This document shows positions 19,749-23,757 of a stretch of 23,757 bases of DNA, piece after piece. The DNA comes from Cephalothrix simula (taxonomy: Eukaryota; Nemertea; Palaeonemertea; Archinemertea; Cephalotrichidae). How positions within the stretch are numbered: the first letter of the stretch is position 1; each line of letters opens with the position of its first letter. The position numbers and the translations under genes are program-made. The notes below the pieces were generated by a model, which had not been told where the DNA came from, ran no database searches, and saw nothing but the letters and a program-made list of their open reading frames with translations. Location: NCBI GenBank assembly GCA_035591015.1, contig JAXIUW010183625.1:1-23757 (forward strand). Reading direction: 5' to 3'.

Positions 19749-22700
19749 CTGAAAAAAAAAGAATTTTTATTATAGCTTCAAGGACTTATCAATCTCACCC
19801 CAGTCTTCCTAAGATAGCTAGCTTCTTATTTACTAAAACTTAAGCGTGCCAGGAAAATATTGAAATCGATCAATACATTGGCAGTATTCAGCCAATGAGA
19901 GTTGAGTACGTCATATGCAAAAGAGTACCGCCGTTGACGTCATCAGTAGACTAGTTACAGTTTATTTTCTGTGGCGGGATTAGATTTTTGCCGAAAAATA
20001 AGCCACATCTCTAGATCTCTCTAAAGAGACTTATAGTGTTTCTTGCAAGTGCTACTGAGAAGCAGTTTTTTTTTAAATAGGGAGGCCAAACTCAAGAAGG
20101 CCGTCAGGTAAATTTTGTGCGAATACGAGAAATATTCTAATTAACTTTCAAAAGTATAGCTCCCATAACATCTTTCAAATTCTTTCTCATGATGAAAGTG
20201 TGCATCCTTAGGAATGAATTTTTCTTAGTCAAAATGACATCCTTTAGTCGCACAAATGAACATTCTACAGGTGTTAATACGGTAACTATAGCAACTCAAG
20301 ACACTAAAAACTGACCGACGGAAACTCTAACGGAAAGTGGCACTTTCGCTGTTAGCAGAAAATGACAATATTCTTGAAGAAGGTAAACTAATTGCAACTA
20401 CAAAATGGCAGCCATTGAATGGCGCGATAAAAAAGATCATCACTGATCTAACTCTTGATTCCCGTAATCACGGTGGCATGCACTGTTCTCTGATTGTCAT
20501 TTGCCCTGATTTTGAGGACTCTGGAAAAGATTCCCTGACCTATTTCAGGAAACGTGTAACCAAAAAATTACTAGCATTATTTCATGATAACCGAAAATGC
20601 TTTAAGCGACAAAAATTACCTGACTGCCATTTTTGACCGTCTAAAGACTAATAGAAAAAAAAATTTTAAGAATAATAATATATTACAAAAGTCATTTAGT
20701 CATTTCAAAAATTACATTTCAATTCAAATATAATTCAGGTCTTTCACAATGGTGAGGGGGAAAAAATTTCCTGCCTTTAAAAATGCCATCATCATCGATG
20801 TAAGATGATTTAGAAAGTAATATATGGAATGTTATATATGAAATGTTGAGTATCAATTATACTTTCCTTTAAATATTGTGAGAATGGATAAAAAAACGAA
20901 AAAATATGATATTGTCACATAAAATGTATAAATGCTCAAAACTATAGCATTAAAGGTGATTCGACAATGCCGAAATTTCCAATAAAAATAGTTCCAAATA
21001 ATTTTGAATTATTGGCGATAATTGGAAGTAGTAATTATAATTGAACTAATTAGAAAGGATTATGGGGTTATCGGTTTGCCAAATGAACTGGCCATCCTAC
21101 GAAATAGTCGAGCAATTACCGATTGCGCTTCTTTAGTGTACAGTAAAGAATACGAAAAAAGCGGACTACGCGATTCTCGACTAATATTTCGTAAGATGGC
21201 CAATGAACTGAACAGAATGTAAACAAACCGTAAAAAATAATTTTTTGAAAAAAAGAAGTGAACACAGATTTAGTATTTCGAAAGTACCCATACATAGCAT
21301 GCATAGTTTCAGTTTCGGCTTAACCTGTAATCCATGTCACTTTATCGGGAGATCTCCGTCGGAAATTGCCAGTCAGTCGATGGCTGGCGGAAGGTACAAC
21401 TGCGAATGGCAGTCATTATCAATAAATTTAAGTTCATTTATTAATGTTTTCAAATAAATAATTTTTCTATTTCAATTCTTTTTCATTATTTATTTTATGC
21501 CTTTCAAATTTTTTCTACGGTCATTTTTCCCTTTTTTTCCCTAATTTTCAGGAATCACAGTAAAGAAGTGTACTGATTGATTTGTACAGGGTACCTACGG
21601 CGAATTTACCACAGAGGAAAAATGCTCGGCAGCGGCTCTGTTGCATACAGATACATGCCATATCCCCGTGACGAATAACAGAACTTGTCAGATTTCTGTA
21701 ACCTTGATGACGTCATAAAATGAATTACTTCGAAAAAATCACCTGGACAAGTCGATTAGCGATTTTTTACCCAAATTTTGGTGGATTGAAAATGATGAAG
21801 CAAAATTATGAGATAATCGAACAACTAAAATTCTGATAATATCCAAATCGGATTTTCAGGTGACCGAATCTATGAAGATGAAGCAGGGATGCTGAATCTA
21901 TTGGCACCCTGTTCATCAATGAATCGCTTCAAGTAAACTCAATTTTCCGTGCTAAGGGAGTTCTATATCTTGAGCTATCAGGATTGAGTTGGAAAATTCA
22001 ATAATCGGGGTTGACTATCCTTTTTCTAGATTACATAGTTGCTTCGACGATGATCTGAATTGATAAGTTTCAGTGATGTGATTGGATTTTGGACATAAGA
22101 GGGGAATGCAACAGGTTTCTTATATCTACCGAGATTCAAGGACTAGTTCTACGAGACTAGATGCTCTTAAGAGAGTTCGAGGCTAGGGAATATCAACAGG
22201 TTTTCAGAAAATGAAATGCTTGACAGCCATCACATAGCAACACGAGAAAATTTACTGTTAAGTGTCATGCACCCGAAGCCCAAAAAATACGCCAAATGGT
22301 GCTATGCTCATGGTCCAAAACAGTTTAGAGATAGTCTTTTTAACTCAATATTCCGTGATTTGACCCAACCTTTTCTACTATGTGTCAAAAGAAAACCGTA
22401 AATCGTATATTAATGATTAGGTCTGAATATTCAATTTGAACCTTTGGTTTGACCCTGTACTTAAGAATGTACTAATAAGCAAAAATATTTTTATTGTATC
22501 AAAATAAGCTTGATTATTGTAATAAATGCTTAAATTGAGTAATAATGATAAAATCCTATGATAAGTTTATGACCAAAAGTTTTTCTTTTCCGAAACACTT
22601 ATGTAATTGGTGTTCGATTTCGAATGATAAGAAATCTTATCGTGAAATCTGTCTAACAATTTGGATGTTTAAGTCAATCAAAAAGGCACGCCAATAAACC

Positions 22701-23757
22701 CCCTCCTAATGCAACAGTCTTCAAGGGCATAAAGACCCTTCATGGCTGCGATACATGTTCTAAGACAGTCGAGGACAAAATACGGAAAATTGAGAAAAAG
22801 TATTAAGATACTTGTATAAATTAGCGGAAATCAATTAATCCGTACCGGTATAAATCTGATAATCTTTATGACTACTCATCAGTACCTATAATACGTGTTC
22901 ACGCCAAGGAAAAAAATAATTACCTACACCAATTATTAGGCATAAAGAAACGTGAATTAATTCTCCTATAAAATTCAGTAATTAGGGTCTCTTACTAAAG
23001 ATGACTAAGGCAAATGAATGCATTTTTCGATCACGAATATTGAGACATAAATCACTATTTTATGGTAAATCCATAACTGATAATATCATTTCTAGTATTT
23101 TAAACTCTTGGTAGCACTTAAGAGAAAGTCAACATTAGTTCAAGACCATTGGCGTCGTACCTACAGGTGCTGCAACTTTCAAAATACGAGTATACGCCAA
23201 CGACGTTTTGCAAACAATCAGTACCTAGAAAAAATAACCAGATACAGCAGGGTCCAGTATATTTTATATCAAGAATTATGTAAGTATTTATACGCGACTT
23301 AACCATGTTAACCATGTCCCATCTTTAGGGATTCATTCTTAATCTGTGTTAATACGCCAATCGATGTAGTCCCGATGTATTTAATTAATACTGGGAATTC
23401 GGAGGGGGTGGTTGTAATGATATTTATAGATGGCCATAATTGCAAATTTTGGGGGTCGATATTTTGAAAATATTAAATGAATATATTGGGGTGAAATTGA
23501 GAAGGGTTATACAATTCTAGGGTTATTTAATTGAAATTTATGTCCAATTTAATTAGTAATGTTATGACGAAATACAACAGCCAATTACGTCATAATATAT
23601 CAAATGATATACATGTATATATAAACTATCAAGACGTCATATTACACGAAATGATATCATATATAAATAACGTTATAATACAATATATATAACACACTCT
23701 CTGGTGATTGATATGAATTATATCACGAGTGTTGGTGTCTAACTAAAAAAAGCACGA
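19749..23757 (-). other. Intron upstream of exon A (partial), no exon found
   Basis: More than 4 kb lies upstream of exon A. The preceding exon should encode the discoidin N-terminus (vertebrate PLGM to SQWSESTAAKYGR) and end in phase 2 before a GT donor. Candidate donors near 21590, 22125, 23150 and 23215 were examined and none gives a discoidin-like translation, so that exon is probably outside the window. The stretch holds a 'CCCTGACTTTT' repeat (about 20465-20640), TGACGTCA sites at 19935 and 21708, and an ACGTCA/ATGATATCA-rich tract near 23560-23660. Confidence 0.6.
20465..20640 (+). repeat. 'CCCTGACTTTT' dispersed repeat, copy 4
   Basis: It is collinear with 7000-7230: GCACTGTTCTCTGAT, CATTTGCCCTGATTTTGAGG, GATTCCCTGACCTATTTCAGG, AACGTGTAACCAAAAAATTA and AATTACCTGACTGCC each have counterparts there in the same order. 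The long open frame across it on the plus strand is therefore repeat sequence, not a gene. Confidence 0.6.

Noticed and set aside
20337-20636. Plus-strand open frame of 99 codons
   Set aside because: Most of it is the fourth 'CCCTGACTTTT' repeat copy, and nothing in the translation resembles a known protein.
22125-22200. Minus-strand segment ending LVLESR before a GTAGAT donor, considered as the upstream discoidin exon
   Set aside because: The LES resemblance to DDR1 is three residues long, an in-frame stop lies close upstream, and the rest does not match.
23118-23315. Minus-strand frame with cysteines and a possible donor (FESCSTC then GTACG), considered as the missing upstream DDR exon
   Set aside because: The phase fits, but the translation shows none of the expected discoidin N-terminal motifs (PLGM, ITASS, W-S-x-A).
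1-23757. Bacterial-type features, CRISPR arrays, tRNA or rRNA genes
   Set aside because: By eye, none has the expected structure. The exon-intron layout and repeats are those of an animal nuclear genome.

Overview
This window is nuclear DNA of a multicellular animal. It is AT-rich (roughly two thirds by eye), intron-dominated and full of diverged dispersed repeats. It carries one recognisable gene: a discoidin domain receptor (DDR1/DDR2-type collagen-binding receptor tyrosine kinase), read entirely on the minus strand and incomplete at both ends. The family is metazoan. Frequent TACATGTA-like words and the protein's divergence from vertebrate DDRs suggest an invertebrate, perhaps a lophotrochozoan, but that placement is tentative.

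Nine coding exons (A to I, in transcription order, high to low coordinates) were recovered by matching minus-strand translations to the DDR family and fitting GT-AG junctions. They are A 19607-19748, B 12445-12531, C 8126-8273, D 6638-6821, E 6189-6363, F 5676-5991, G 3525-3959, H 538-833 and I 177-304. All eight junctions join in frame, giving 1911 nt (636 whole codons plus partial codons at each end). A-C encode the discoidin domain from its GAWC motif to its YGCSW end. D-F encode the discoidin-like domain and extracellular juxtamembrane. G encodes the single transmembrane helix and first cytosolic stretch. H encodes a tyrosine-rich juxtamembrane and the glycine-rich loop. I encodes the start of the kinase N-lobe with the VAVK lysine. 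Missing are the upstream exon(s) with the signal peptide and discoidin N-terminus, the downstream rest of the kinase, the promoter and the 3' end.

The introns hold no second gene that I can support. They contain at least five dispersed or duplicated repeat families: a 'CCCTGACTTTT' family in four places, two of them flanking the transmembrane exon; a foldback-like CCATCAAAAGCTGT element; a SINE-like pair; a diverged tandem duplication carrying an insert; and an inverted pair shared by 2.4 kb and 19 kb. There are also small minisatellites, clustered TGACGTCA palindromes, an X-box-like palindrome and a duplicated ETS/YY1-like block.

The most informative points are in the receptor. It lacks both cysteines of the family's discoidin-like disulfide, has changed collagen-groove residues, and has a frame-neutral transmembrane exon flanked by direct repeats. 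I found no sign of a wholly new biological system.
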